Positions 12,640-27,800 of a stretch of 64,000 bases of DNA are shown in pieces. A program made the translations under genes and the position numbers. The stretch is taken from contig NC_088776.1 of NCBI RefSeq assembly GCF_954871325.1, positions 31,420,508 through 31,484,507 on the forward strand, written 5' to 3'. This DNA comes from Gordionus sp. m RMFG-2023 (Eukaryota > Nematomorpha > Gordioida > Chordodea > Parachordodidae). The stretch's first letter is position 1. Each line of letters begins with the position of its first letter. Under the pieces are notes generated by a model, which worked only from the letters and a program-made list of their open reading frames with translations, did no database searches and was not told where the DNA came from.

Positions 12640-12891
12640 TAAGAGAGAGAAATCTTGCAAATATCAGTAATTTTAAGAAGAATTCTCGTGTCCGATTCCA
12701 ATCTGACGTAATAACCAACAAGCTCATTTCCTTCCTTATAATGCGCAAGTGATAGATTCTTGATATTTGGATGCAAATCATAAAACTTTTCAATATCTTT
12801 GCGATTTTTCATTTGACAAAAATTTGAGTCTGGGTGTGTATAATTTTGAGATATCATTATTTGATCCAAGGATATCACATTAAGTCGCTGT
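12639..12891 (-). CDS. BCOR-like exon 11, PUFD domain and stop
   Basis: The acceptor is TTTTACAG|A at 12892-12893; the exon opens with one base completing a Lys codon from exon 10. It codes 83 residues (about 972-1054) running QRLNVISLDQIM to KITDICKISLS, then TAA. In BCOR this position is the C-terminal half of PUFD, which ends in a similar amphipathic stretch (FTNEIQTLL in vertebrates). Sequence identity is low, so the domain call depends on position after the ankyrin repeats and the preceding PFVPACNLKI segment. The protein stops soon after PUFD, without the short tail seen in vertebrate BCOR. Confidence 0.75.
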
Positions 12892-15800
12892 CTGTAAAAT
12901 TAAAATATTTATCTTTTATAAATTTTTTATCTAAATTTAGCATAATATTTATTGTAAAATAAAAAGATCGACTTGTTAATTTTAAGGTTACAAGCGGGAA
13001 CAAATGGTTGATCAGAAATTTCGAAAATAATATCCTTGGAAGAACTTCGATCTTCATTATATAATTCGTTGACAAATTTGACATAAGGGCGATTACTAAT
13101 TGATGCTAATTAAGATATTTACATTATAAATATTTCATATAAAAAATTAAACCGTTATGATCTGAAGAAACAGATAGGTTTTTAATGTTGTGCCGATATG
13201 TATCATAAAGATTCATATATTCTTTATGTATAAAATAGATATAAATTCACAAAAATTAATTCAACTTTTAAGAAATTTTTTCATCTTATTAGATTTTGCA
13301 TAATCAATACAATTTTTCCCGGTGTATGTTTTAAGAGTAGGATCGGCCCCAAAAGATATCAATATTTTGACTAAGCAAATATCGTCCATCTCAATTGCTT
13401 CATGTATGGGCCTAAAATATATAAACCATTAGTATAATATGTATAGTAGTAATTTTATGGTAAGTGAGGTTATAGAATAATATAATAGAAAAAATATGTG
13501 CCAAGGACCTGGTGCCATCTGACAAAGAGCAATTAGGGTTGGCTCCGTGCTTTAAGAGTATTTTGACGCAATCAATGCTCGAAGATAAACACGCCTCATG
13601 TAGTGGTGTGTAACCTGCATTTTCTTTCACATTTATGCTCTCCTTAAACTCTTTTCCGTGAACTAGATATAGGCATAAATCCTATATTCGAATTTATCAT
13701 TAATAAAGGATATACAATATTATACCAAAGCTTAGAATAAGTTTTATAAAAATATAAAGTTTATGTAATCTTATTTTAAAAATTGGAACTTTTTGTTGGA
13801 ACTACGAGATAAAAAAAAGGCTTAAATAACTAAACTAAAACACAAAATTATATATGTAAATAAATAAATAATACGGTGAGATTTCGGCGACAAACAGTAT
13901 GTAATATAGTTTCACCGGATGCCTTATTAGGAACTATTTTTTTAAGCTCTACATTGTAAGATTCTTGACTTAAAATACTTTTACTGTCAATTGGACAATC
14001 GCATTGGTTAACGATTGTTTCACAGGACTGTTTCTTATATATATATTTAAATAAATTTAATAAGTAATAGTTAAATTAAAATGGGCAAAAAATGTTAGTT
14101 TCAAAAACTATATAATAAAATAAGAGCATATAATTCGGGTTGGTGTGATTCTTACCAAAAAAATATGGAATAAATATAAGTTAAAAATAGAAAGGGATAA
14201 ATTTCTCATTTTATAGTTAGAGATAATGATACTGGTCCTACTATACCGATCTTAATATATTATCAATAGTATTTTTATTTAACCTTGAGTGGTATATTGC
14301 GGTATAGCAACACATAAAGAGTCATCCCATGTCAAATGAGCAAAAATATGAAATTTTTAGCATACCTTTTTTAATTTATGTAAAAATTTGTGGGCAGATC
14401 ATATTTTCCTAATTATAATTACCCGAGATAATGTGTGTGGATTAATAAAAATCTGATTTTATTTATGAGGAAAACATCTAATTTATTTTGGCCTGTAGAA
14501 AATTAAAAATTAATATTTAGAAATGAGCAGAAGTTCCAATGTCTATTTTTTTAAATACTTAGTGCGGCTAATTATTTAAAAAAATATCACGATTAATGTA
14601 TAAAAATGTATAGATGGCATGGTATATGAACGTTTCAATATAGTAAAAGATTTTTCCTATTGTTTAAAACTATTTTAAGGCAATAAATTATTTATGAATG
14701 ACATCATATTGAATTTTTTTTTATAAAATTTTAATTAAAAACAAATTATTTAACATTGGAAAAGTGTAAAAAAATTCGATTTTACCTCTCCCAATTATCT
14801 CAGGTAATATAATTGTTGATGGGCTAAAATTCGTTTTTAATAAAACTAGAACATATACCATGTGCCTACAAATTTTTATCGAAATTAAAAGAGGTGGAAT
14901 ATATTTAAAGGATGCCCCCCCCCCACCGTAGTTTAAAATTGTTACTACAAAAAAAAACTAATCGATATTTTAATCCGGATTTTTGAGTAGCATCCTATCT
15001 ATAACTATTTTTATTTTAAACTAATATCATTTAAATAAAAATTTTGATTATCTGAAAAGATTTTTATAGTAAGGTATGAAATATAGTACCAAAATCAATC
15101 TTGTTTTATTTTAAAAACTCTTTACTAAATTCTAAAAAAAATTTCTAAAATATTAAATACTAATATTTTCATTTCTATAAATATCACAGGGTAATATAAA
15201 AATTTAAGTGAGATAAAACATTTTTAAAATGGGGGTGAGATATGACCCCCCTTCCCTCCCCCTTCCTCCAACAAATTGCTTTTCTTCATCCACTCAAGGG
15301 TTATTCCATGTCAAATGAGCAAAAAAATCAAGATTTTCGGCCGACCCCTTTCAATTTCGATAAAAAGTTGTAGACTGGTTATATATGTTCCCATTAGATT
15401 ATAAACAAAATTTTAGCGCATTAGCAACTATATTAGCCGAGATAATCGGGGTTAAAGGTCCAAAAAACGTCTTTTTTTGCTTTTTACTGATGTCAAATAA
15501 TTAGTTTTTAATTTAAAACTAAATATGATCAAATATTGAATCTAATATCAATAGCTAAGTTAATAATTTATGATTATGACAAAAACATCAAAATTAATTT
15601 TTTATAAAATATGGGTCATCTTATGGTCAGTTGAAAACTTGAAATTAATATTTCGAAATGTATATGATCTCCGATTTTTAATTTTTTTAAGAAATATTAT
15701 CCGTTTACTATTTTTTTAATAATTTCTTCAACAATTAGCATGGCTGGATATTTATTTTAAAAAATATTGCGATTTTTATACTTTAAAAAAAATAGATGGC

Positions 15801-18800
15801 GCTATATATAATAGTTTTAATATGTTAAAATTTATTTTTTTATTGATTAAAAATATTTTAATGTATAATATATCATAAAATTAGATTATATAACTTTGTA
15901 AACCTTATTCCCTTGAGATATTCGCAGGATAAAAAATTTTAATAATTTTTTTAATATTTCAATGTAAATTAAAAATAATTAAAAAATCCGACTAACATGC
16001 GAACAAAAAAGCAGGATTAAAGGAGTGCAGGAAAATTATTAAGGGAAAAATCGAAAATCATATAATTACCCGGCCTACCCCCCATCCCCCCTCCAGACTA
16101 AGTCATACCCATCAAGACCAAGAATGTTATAAAATTGTCATTAACCAGAAAATTTCAAAGATTTTTAAAAAAATTTTAAGCGATATAATTAACAAAAAAT
16201 TAACTAGTTATAAAATTTTGGGTATCAAATGAATTTGAGCATTCTCTATAAAATTTTTGATCAAAGTCTTTGAATTTTGAGCATATGTTTAACACTGAAA
16301 AAATTAATAAAAGTAAGTCAGCTGTTTTTATCTTTTCTTAAAATTATTAAAAATAAACTGATTAGCAAAATTAATTAGCGAATTTAATCAATAAATCACA
16401 GTTGCTAAAAATACAAATTGATTTCTTTAATATTTTTTCACAAACACCGATTCATATCTTTTACATATAAATATTTTTACTTGTCATTTAAAAATAAATA
16501 AATTTTTTTAAATGAAACCCTTAAAAGATAAGATAAAATGTTGCAATCCACTGAATAAAGTTAATCATAAAAATTTTAAAAAAAATTTAAGATCAGTTCT
16601 TCCATGGATGCTTAATATAAATAATCATTTATATCTTCAACAAAAAATATGTAATTCGTGCCGATACCAGTTAAGTAAAATTGGTCCACATATTCCCGAA
16701 GAATTTATATCCCCAATAACCCATAATCAGGATGCCTTTGAATCGATTAATGAAACATTACACAATATTGGAGAATCACCAATTAAAAGAAAACGTTTAA
16801 TGGAGAAAAAATATCCTAAAAATAAAATTCAAAATATTGAAAAAGCAATAAAGAGTAAGGTTTTAGAAATATCTGATTCCGAGATTGATAGTCCAATGAA
16901 AGAGGAAATTCTTATTATATTAAAGGATAACTTTGATAAATTATCAAAAAAATCAACAATATCAAATTCTTACAATTTTGCCTCAAGGATGGAGTGTAAA
17001 TAAAATTCAAAAGGAATTCAACGTAACATCATACATGGCAAGAAAATCTAAAATGATGGTAAAAGAAAGTGGAATTCTTTCATTTCCAAAACATAAGGCA
17101 GGAAAGACACTAAACGAAAAAACATTTAAACTCGTCAAGGATTTTTATAGTTCTGATGAAATAAGCCGACTCATGCCAGGAATAAAAGATTGTGTATCTG
17201 TTAAAGGCGAGAAAGAACCAGTTCAAAAAAGACTTATATTAAATAATCTTAAAGAAATATTCAAGATGTTTAAGGAAGAATACCCAAATATATCAATTGG
17301 ATTCTCTAAATTTGCCGAACTTAGACCAAAAAACTGTATTTTAGTTGGAGCTAGTGGCACACACACTGTTTGTGTCTGCGCTATTCATCAGAATGTGAAA
17401 TTAATGACAAATGTAATAGTTGAAATTACAGCAGGAGAAGATTACGCAAATTATTTGTAATCCATCTCAGCCAAAATGTTATTTAACAAATTGTGATCAA
17501 TGCCCTGGTATAGAATCTCTTAAGGGACAATTATACCAATTGTTTCAGAGAAATCGTATAGAATATGTCACGTTTAAACAATGGATCACGGTGGATAGAA
17601 CAAATCTTGAAACTATTATAAAGTCCGTTGATGATTTCATCGATTATTTATTAGAAAAAGTTCAAATTTTACTGCGTCACTCGTTTATAGCTAAACAACA
17701 AAGTTTATTTTTGAAGAATTCCAAAGAAAATTTAAAAGATGGGGAATTTTTAACAATTCTAGATTATTCTGAAAATTATTCCTTCATTTTACAAGATGAA
17801 GTTCAGGGATTTCATTGGAACAACGTGCAGGCCACTATACATCCATTTGTAGCATATTATAAATCTGAGATTTAAAAAATATAAATTTTGTTATTATATC
17901 CGAATCATTAAACCATAATACTAGTGCAGTCCACCTTTACCAAAAAAAATTTCTTAATTTCTTAACAGCCAAATTTAATTCTAAACCAGAAAAAATAATA
18001 TATTTTTCAGATGGAGCCGCGTCTCAATACAAGAATCGCAAAAATTTTCTGAACATATGCCTTCATAAATACGATTTTAATATTCCTGCCGAATAGCATT
18101 TCTTTGCCACTGCTCACGGCAAAAATGCATGTGACGGTATCGGGGGAACTGTCAAAAGATTAGTTGCCAGAGCTAGTCTTCAAAGGCCAAATAAAAATCA
18201 AATCCTAACCCCATTAGAATTATATAATTATGCTAAAGAAAATATTAATGGAATTCAATTTGAATATATATCCAATCAAGAATATATCAAAGGGGAATTA
18301 GCCCTTCGCAAAAGATTTAATTCTGCACTGCCCATACATGGGACCTTAAAAATTCACGTGGTTATTCCCATTGATCAAAATAGACTAAAAACCAAAATAT
18401 ATTCAAATTCTAAAAAATATAATATAAAACAAGTTTCGTTTTTAAATGAAAAAATTATATTTAAAAATATTAATGGATATGTAACATGTGTATATGATGA
18501 TAAATGGTGGTTAGGATATATAATCGATAAATATGATACAAATGAAGAAGTAAAAATCCGATTTTTATACCCTTGTGGACCTTCAGCCTCATTTAAATTT
18601 CCCCTGAAAGATGATATTTTAGTGTTACCTAAATCTCATATTCTTTCGCTGGTCAATCCTTCTACTCCCACCGGTCGAACATATATATTATCTCCTGAAG
18701 AAATCTCACAAGCTAGCCAGGCTTTGTGTTCCTTTAGATGAAGTAAGATTTAATTAATTTATAAACTATCTTAATTAGGCTAAATTTGTGAAGATTTTAA

Positions 18801-21800
18801 AAATTTATGATCTGAATTACAAATAAATATATATAATGGACATTGTAATCGATTTAGTATGATATATATACATTAAAATATTTTTAATCAATAAAAAAAT
18901 GAATTTTAACATATTAAAACTATTATATATAGCGCCATCTATTTTTTTTAAAGTATAAAAATCGCAATATTTTTTAAAATAAATATCCAGCCATGCTAAT
19001 TGTTGAAGAAATTATTAAAAAAATAGTAAGCGGATAATATTTCTTAAAAAAATTAAAAATCGGAGATCATATACATTTCGAAATATTAATTTCAAGTTTT
19101 CAACTGACCATAAGATGACCCATATTTTATCAAAAATTAATTTTGATGTTTTTGCCATAATCATAAATTATTAACTTAGCTATTGATATTATATTCAATA
19201 TTTGATCATATTTAGTTTAAAATTAAAAACTAGTTATTTAACATCAGTAAAAAGCAAAAAAAGACGTTTTTTAGACCTTTAACCCCGAATATCTCCGCTA
19301 ATATAGTTGCTCATCCGCTAAAATTTTATTTCTAATCTAATGGGAACATATATAACCAGCCTACGATTTTTCATCAAAATCGAAAGGGGTCGGCCGAAAA
19401 GTGATTGATTTGACATGGAATGACCCTCAAGATTTATTATTTATGAATAAATAAGAGTGACGTGAAAAAAAATTATATATGAGGTTGCGGAGTCCTTTCG
19501 AACCCCAAATTTAAATTAATATTTCAGGAATTTGTACAAATTGGAATTTAAAATTTTTGACATACTATCTAAAAATATTTCATATTCTAAGGTTTTGATA
19601 TGATAAAAACTCACTTTTATAAAAATGAATTTAAAAATTCATGCTTCTGAGCTATTAAATTTATTATGGAGATTATTTTTATATATATTAAATATTTGCA
19701 AAAATAAAAAAAACCGGAAGATATCGGTGTTTACTGAAATATTTAAGTATCGGAATGGGCAAAAATATCTGGAATAGTGTATTATACTATCTAAAACTTT
19801 TAATCTATTAGAATAAAAAATTTGAGGTATATAGATAATTGTTAATAAAGCTCAATATCGAACTAAAAAAATCAACAAGGATTATTAGTGGAATATTATA
19901 GCAAACCTTATTAAGCTGGATGTTGGTAACCATGAGTTTACTATTGTTAAACATTAATGATTTTTTAATATCTTTAGAGGGTGGATTATATTGGTCGAGA
20001 TGGCGAGGATATTTATTTTCATGTAAATAAGTTGCTCCTTTTTTGCTATGAAAAACGGATGAGTGAGCTATATCCAATATATTTTCTATTAAATTAATCG
20101 TATAATCAGACTCTGCCTTTTTTCGTTCCCAGCCTATATTTTAATATAAAAGAATATTAATGTATCCCATAAACAGTTAAAAAATATGAATATTATCTTT
20201 ATAAATTGGGGTGCGATACTAATTTTTGGAGGCCGATCGGATATTACCGATATTACATCTATGATTATATTAAAACAATGTTAACGTATATAATTTATCA
20301 TTTATAAGGGATCGTTGATTTTTTTTTGCTCCAAAAGTCTATCTAAGTATGCAATGTAAACTGTTAGAATATTTTAAAATTATTTACTTAGTTTTAAAAT
20401 CATCTACATCCTTGCAAAAAAATCATATATTTTATAATTTTTTGAAAATAGGTTTTAAATTTTTTATCACTTCAATTATATATATAAGAATTTTTTATCA
20501 TATACATAAATATGTTTTCTTAAATATTAATAAATTTAAATAAAAAAGCCATTTTATCGGATCTCATCGGCAAACTTAATATCGGCCGATAACCGATATT
20601 TCAAAAAGGTAAAAAATCGGTTACATCTGATGCGATAAAAATCGGTACATTCATTCCATATTTATAAACTTAGTAACATAAATAAATGATAAATAATTTT
20701 AAAAAATTAACTTTGGTCAGATGGTTTCGTATTTTGATCTTGCGAATTAATGAGTAAATGAAGAGGAAAGTGAATCATGATAGTTGGTTTTGAAAGGTGC
20801 CGGTAAAATCTTTTCCCACATTTTAGCATCTTATTTATATCAATAACTGTTTCATCATCCTCGGAACCTTTATATATTTTTTAGGCTGAATACTTAAAAA
20901 AATTAAACCGGAATACTCCGTGAAAGAAAAAACTGTAGATATATTGGCTTTAGTAACATTATTATCTTCTTTAATGGATAAAATCTGTGATTTGCATTTT
21001 TTCGTAGAAGATAAGGTTTTAAGCGCTTTATCTAAACAAAGTAAAAATAAGTTAATAGATTAAAAAATTACTAGAAGTTTTCTCTCTTTTAACAGAATCA
21101 GCAAACCGTTCCACCTTTTTATCCTAAAATAATGTAATAATTTTAAAAATGTATAATAGCAGTACTCTAATATTAAATTTAAAGTAATTTAATAAAAACA
21201 GAAAGATGATTATCGAAAATTTATTTCCAAATATCAATCAGCTCTGATGAATATATAAAAATTAGTGCTTACCTTGCCCAAAACGTAACTCATAGCATAG
21301 TTACCTTATTGAAAATGAAATGTAACTATTTACACTTATTTATTTAATTCTAGTGATCAAAAAGTATATATATATTGTATCTCTATAGTAACCAAAAATT
21401 CAATTAGTCTATTTATGATTAAAGTAAAATGTTAAAAGTTTTTACAAATTATTCATATTTTAAAGTTATTATCCTTGTAAAAATATGATGTATATTATTT
21501 ATTTTTTTGACAAATTTTAATTATTTATAGGTTTATAAAAAAATTTATCACTTTAATTATAATAAGAATGACCAAACCTATAAATGAAAATATTTTCTTA
21601 ATTATCAATAAATTTTAAAAAAATTCAAATTATGTCATAATATCAGCGGATAACTCATATTTCGATGCAGGTAAATAATCGGTCCATTCTCATAAAAAAT
21701 ATTGGCACATCCCTTAATTGATGACTTAATTTTTTCAAAAAATAATATTAATATGACTTATTTAATGCATTAAACAAAATTAGTATTAAGAAAAAAAATA

Positions 21801-24800
21801 ATCATGAACAAATCATAATGGTTAGCGCCAGTGTTATTAAAGTAGTGCATAGGCAAAGCCAAAGGGAAGGGGCAGGGGGAAATTCCCCCCTTCAGAAATT
21901 TATTACTTTTTGTGAATATCATTTTAAGCTAATAAAAAATATCCCCCTTAGTCCTCCCCCCACTCCCTGACCTTCGAAAATGTATGCCTATATCTTAAAC
22001 AATAATTTGAAAGAAAGAATGTAAAAGTTGATATTTTTTATAAAACTATTCATCATAATTTATACATTTTTGGAAAAAAGCATTTATATATATAAAAAGT
22101 GAACCAAAAATGTTTTTTAAAAAATGGAATATAAGCCAAAGATAAGTCTTAAGACAAAAATGAAATGTATTATAATAATAATAGATCCATAAAATTAATA
22201 AATAATATAATATATCAAATATAAATTTTTATAAAGTGAGTAATTTTTATTTATTTTAATAAAAGTAAATTATAATTATAAAACTATAGATAAAATTAAA
22301 TCATAAATTAAAAAAAATTAAAGCACAATACAAACATTGGAATATTATATGTCGTAGATTTACACTATATCTAATTTTATCAATTATCAAAGGACAATCA
22401 AATAATTTTTACCAATATAGCGAATTATATATTTTACAGAAAATTATAAAATATTGATAAGGACATCCGAAAATATCTTTTAAAGACATTGTGAGTAATA
22501 TCATTTTTTTATAAAATAAATAGATGGCGTTAAATAATTGAATACTAATTGTTGATATATTTATTATCAAGAGCATTGATTAGTAAATTTTGTAAAATAT
22601 TAACTGTAATATATTCTCTAACTGTCAAATATGTCTGTAAAAGGGGAATTATACCTAGTATTTTGTAAGCAATTCTATATAAGAGGAATATCAACTATAT
22701 GTCTATTTACTTTTATAAATAAATTTCTTATACTTGTTTGGAATAAATTATTACCATGCTCTTTATATTAATGTATATGTTAGCGGCAATGTGAAATATT
22801 CGGCAATGTGAGGTAGTGGTAGGCAGGGTAATTTTGTTATTTCGGCAATGTGCACATTGCTGGGTTAAATCAGGCAATGTAATTTTTGTAATATTATATT
22901 ATTAATAATTTTTTCGTTATTATTAATAATTTTTTAAGATTAATATTATATTTTAATTTGTTACAATATATTTTTTGATTGATATTTTTCTTCTTGATCG
23001 CTAATTTTTTTTATTTTTTGTGTTATATGTTTTTTTAATAAATTTTTTTGATTGATATTTTTTTTTATATTTTTTATTTTTTGTGTTTATATGATTTTTT
23101 TTAATATATTTTTTTAAATATAAATTTTTTTAAATTTATAATTGATATATCTTTTAATCGCTAATTTTATTTATTTTTGTGTTATATGATTTTTTTAATA
23201 AATTATTTTGATTGATGTTTTTAAATATATTTTTTTAATAAATTTTTTTAAATATATTTTTTTGATTGATATTTTTTAATGTATTTTTTTATTAAATTTT
23301 TTTAAATATATTTTTTTGATTGATATTTTTTAATATATATTTTTAAAGTGATTATTATATATTTAGATTTTACGTAATTTTATCTATTATATATCTTTTG
23401 ATAGATAATTTTTTAGGTAATAGTGATAAATGTCATAATCGTTATTTTTGAACTTTTTTGAGTTTTTTTAAAGCAAATAGATAAAAATATGTTAAATTAA
23501 TATTTCAGTGGTGCACTATGGAAAAGTGACAATTGTCATAATCGTTATTTTTGAACTTTTTTGAGTTTTTTAAAGTAAATGGGTAAAAATATGTTTTGTA
23601 AACATGTTAAATTAATATTTCAGTGAAAGTGCACTATGAAAAAGTGACAATTGTCATAATCGTTATTTTAGTACTTTTTTAAGTTTTTTTAAAGTAAATG
23701 GGTAAAAAAATGTTTTGTAAACATGTTAAATTAATATTTCAGTGAAAGTGTAATATGGATACGTGACATTTGTCATAATCGTTATTTTTGAACTTTTTTG
23801 AGTTTTCTTAAAGTAAATGGGTAAAAATATGTTTTGTAAACATGTTAAATTAATATTTCAGTGAAAGTGTACTATGGAAAAGTGACAATTGTCATAATCG
23901 TTATTTTTGAACTTTTTTGAGTTTTTTAAAGTAAATGGGTAAAAATATGTTTTGTAAACATGTTATTAATATTTCAGTGAAAGTGTATTATAGAAAAGTG
24001 ACAATTGTCATAATCGTTATTTTTGAACTTTTTTGAGTTTTTTTAAAGTAAATGGGTAAAAATATGTTTTGTAAACATGTTAAATTAAAATTTCAGTGAA
24101 AGTGCACTATGGAAAAGTGACAATTGTCATAATCGTTATTTTAGAACTTTTTTTAGATTTTTTAAAGTAAATGGGTAAAAATATGTTTTGTAAACATATT
24201 AAATTAATATTTCAATGAAAGTGTACTATGGAAAAGTGACAATTGTCATAATCGTTATTTTTAAACTTTTTTTAGATTTTTTAAAGTAAATGGTTAAAAA
24301 TATGTTTTGTAAACATGTTAAATTAATATTTCAGTGAAAGTCTACTATGGAAAAGTGACAATTGTCATAATCTTTATTTTTGAACTTTTTTGAGTTTTTT
24401 TAAAGTAAATGGGTAAAAATATGTTTTGTAAACATGTTAAATTAATATTTCAGTGAAAGTGCACTATGGAAAAGTGACAATTATCATAATCGTTATTTTT
24501 GTACTTTTTTTAAAGTAAATGGGTAAAAATATGTTTTGTAAACATGTTAAATTAATATTTCAGTGAAAGTGTACTATGGACAAGTGACAATTGTCATAAT
24601 CGTTATTTTTAGGCTTTTTTAAGTTTTTTTAAAGTAACAGATCGTTCACTAAAGTGAATAAATATTTAAAATGTATTTACTCACAGAATTGAAATAAATA
24701 AGTCAAAGATATTATAGTTAGTTGATATACAAATACCCGATGCAGGATTATATATTTAAATATATTTCGTAGTTAACATTTTAGGAAAAAATAAATTAAT

Positions 24801-27800
24801 CTTACAATTATTTTATTCTTATATTGGTCTACTATTATAAATTATATTTAAAAAAACATTTCCGGATGTTATGAAGATTAAAGTTTAATCATAATAGTGG
24901 AATTTATTATCATTTAAAGTGATAAATGTTTTATTAATAAAATCTTGAATTTAATCAAATCAAAAAATGACGATTTGCAGGAAAATATCTCATCATTAAT
25001 TTTGAATATGGGCCATTCCATGTCAAATCGATCAAAAAAGGCCCATTTTCGACCGACCCCTATTAAAATTGTTAAAAATTTCTGGAATTATTTAGAAGGG
25101 GAAATAAAAGATAAAGCCGTTTATTTTAGCTCGCTAGCACACCTAGTTCTTGAGATATAGGGGCTTATAGGTACAAAAAAGAGCCAATTTGGAATCTGTA
25201 AAAATTTTAAAATGCTTATATCTCAAGAACTATTTATAGTAAAAAGATTTATAATATATCATATTGTAGGTAAAAAAAATCTCTAAAAGGCTATCAAAAA
25301 ATAATAAAAATTGGCGCCAATTTGAATCTTTAACTTCCGGTTTATCTATAATGCTTTACCTGTATTTTTAAGCAAAAAAGGGAGTTTGTTTTTGAAATTT
25401 TTTTATAGCTTTTTATTTAGACACCTTTTATAAATATATATACGATGTCAAAACTTTGGCGACGCTATCGACTCCAAAATTTTAAAAAAATAATAGATGG
25501 CGTTTTATGAAATTACGGATTTTGGTTAAAGTTTTGCTGCAAACTTATCAATAAACGGATATTTTCACTTTTATACTAAAAATATTTTAAATTTCTATTA
25601 AATATACTAAATAAATTGAGGGGCAGTGTGGGTAAATGCCCATTAGACACTTAATAATGTAATATATTTCCAATAATAAAATCTTTCGTATAATTTTTTT
25701 ATTATTCATTCATATTAATAATATAGAAATAGAGATAGACAATCATATTCATTCCATAATTTAAAATTTGTGAAATGTTATATTTAATATTTGCGATTCT
25801 GTTTAATTAGAATAAAATTTTGTTTCAATTTTATCCTGAGAAATTGGATAAAAAGCATGAAATTTTTGCGTCCCTGGTATAGTACGGGCTTTGTCGAATC
25901 TCTCTTTTAAAATTATTTGTTCTTTCTCATATTCATCTTCCATAATATAGGAGAACTCTATTCCTTAATAAAAAAATTATAATATATATATTAATAAATT
26001 AGAAATCATATACCTTTTATATTTTTCTTACAATAGGCAAAAAACTCTTTAGGAGAAGTTATTTGTTCTGAAGTAGGTCTTTGTAAACTTGCTCTAGCCA
26101 CTAAACGCTTGACGGTACCTCCGACCTCGCCACAAGCTGATTTGCCATGAGATGTAGCCCAGAAATGCCACTCAGCTTTTATCTCGAAATCATATTCATG
26201 GTGGCAAAGATTGATTAAATTTTTCCGATTTTTATATTGAGCTGCTGCTCCATCTGAAAAATAGAAGAATTTTTTTGGCAGGCATTGAAATTTCTTTGTT
26301 AAGTATTGAACTAAATATTTTTGGAATATATGAACCACAATTGTATTATGAACGAGAGATTCAGATATTATTACGAAACTTAAATGATTTAAATTATTAA
26401 GTGACTTGTAATAAATGACAAAAGGATGAATGGTAACTTGAGATTTATTCCAGTGAAACCCCTGTACTTCATCTTGAATCACTTCTCCTTCCTTTAAATT
26501 ATTTTTAAGAGAATTCATGAATATTGTTTGCTGCTTTGTTATGAATGAGTGTAATAGTAAAATATTTAGCTTTTCGAAAAGCGTTTCTAAAAAATTAAAG
26601 GTTGATGAAGTGATAGTTAAAAGATCTGTACGATCTGTTGTTACCCATTGCTTGTAGGTAATATATTCGATATCAATTGAATATAATATTTCTATCATGG
26701 CCTTTAAATTAGAAGATCCAGGGCATTGAGCACAATCACCAAAAAAACATTTTGGTAATGCTGGATTACAAATTATTTTTGGTAATATATCCTTATATGT
26801 AATCTTAATTATGTATAACAGCTGCATTAAAAAAGAATTTATATTAGACATATTATCGATTATATTTTAACATAATATTTTAAAAAATTAAAAGTTTAAA
26901 ACAATCTCTCTTTCTGTTTAATATAATTTTTTTCCCGATCAGATTAATTTTAAACAAGCCATATTCCAGGTTCAAATTAAATAAAATTTTATTCTATATA
27001 AAAGATGGACATACCAAATATTAAAATATCAAGATGTTGTAACCCATTTAATTTACAAAAACATGCATATTATCGCAAGAATCTAAGAAAGATTCAACCT
27101 TGGATGACCAAAAAAAATTTACCAATCAATTTAAATATGCTAATATGCTCTTCATGCCGACAAAAATTAGCAAAGCTTCCTTATAATGACAATGTTATTG
27201 ATTCTCCTCCTCATATAGTTAATCAAGAGGCAATTGAAAACATTATATATCCCTACAATCAATTGTGGAATCTCCCATTAAAATAAAACGCTTACGTGAA
27301 AAGAAATATCCAAAGAAAAAAATATCTAGCGTGAAAAAAGTTTTAGCGACTAAAATTATACCATTATCTTCATCAAATGATGAAAAATTCGATGAAATTC
27401 TCGATACCTTAAAAATCAATTTCCCACAGCTTTCGATAACAAACAAATATAGATTATTAACATTATTACCATCAAATTGGACAGTAAGAAGAATTATAGA
27501 AGAATTCAATATTTCATATCATATGGCGATAAAATCTAAAGGTTTAATAAAAGAAAAAAGGGTTTTTTTCAACACCTAATCCTAAACCGGAAAAACAATA
27601 GATGCCGCCACCGTTGATATTGTCAAATCTTTTTATAACAATGATCAATATAGTATCGATGCCTGGGAAAAGGGATTTTGTAACCATAATAAAGAACAGT
27701 GAAAAGATTCAAGTCCAAAAAAGATTAATTTTAATTAATTTACGAGAGCTATATCTTAAATTTAAAGATATTTATTCAAATATTAAAATTGGATTCTCTA

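Noticed and set aside
23424-24640. Regularly spaced repeats resembling a CRISPR array
   Set aside because: The whole ~118-bp unit is repeated with no unique spacers, in a eukaryotic setting; it is a tandem satellite-like array.
27243-27509. 88-codon minus-strand frame
   Set aside because: Antisense shadow of the Sola-like transposase N-terminal region.
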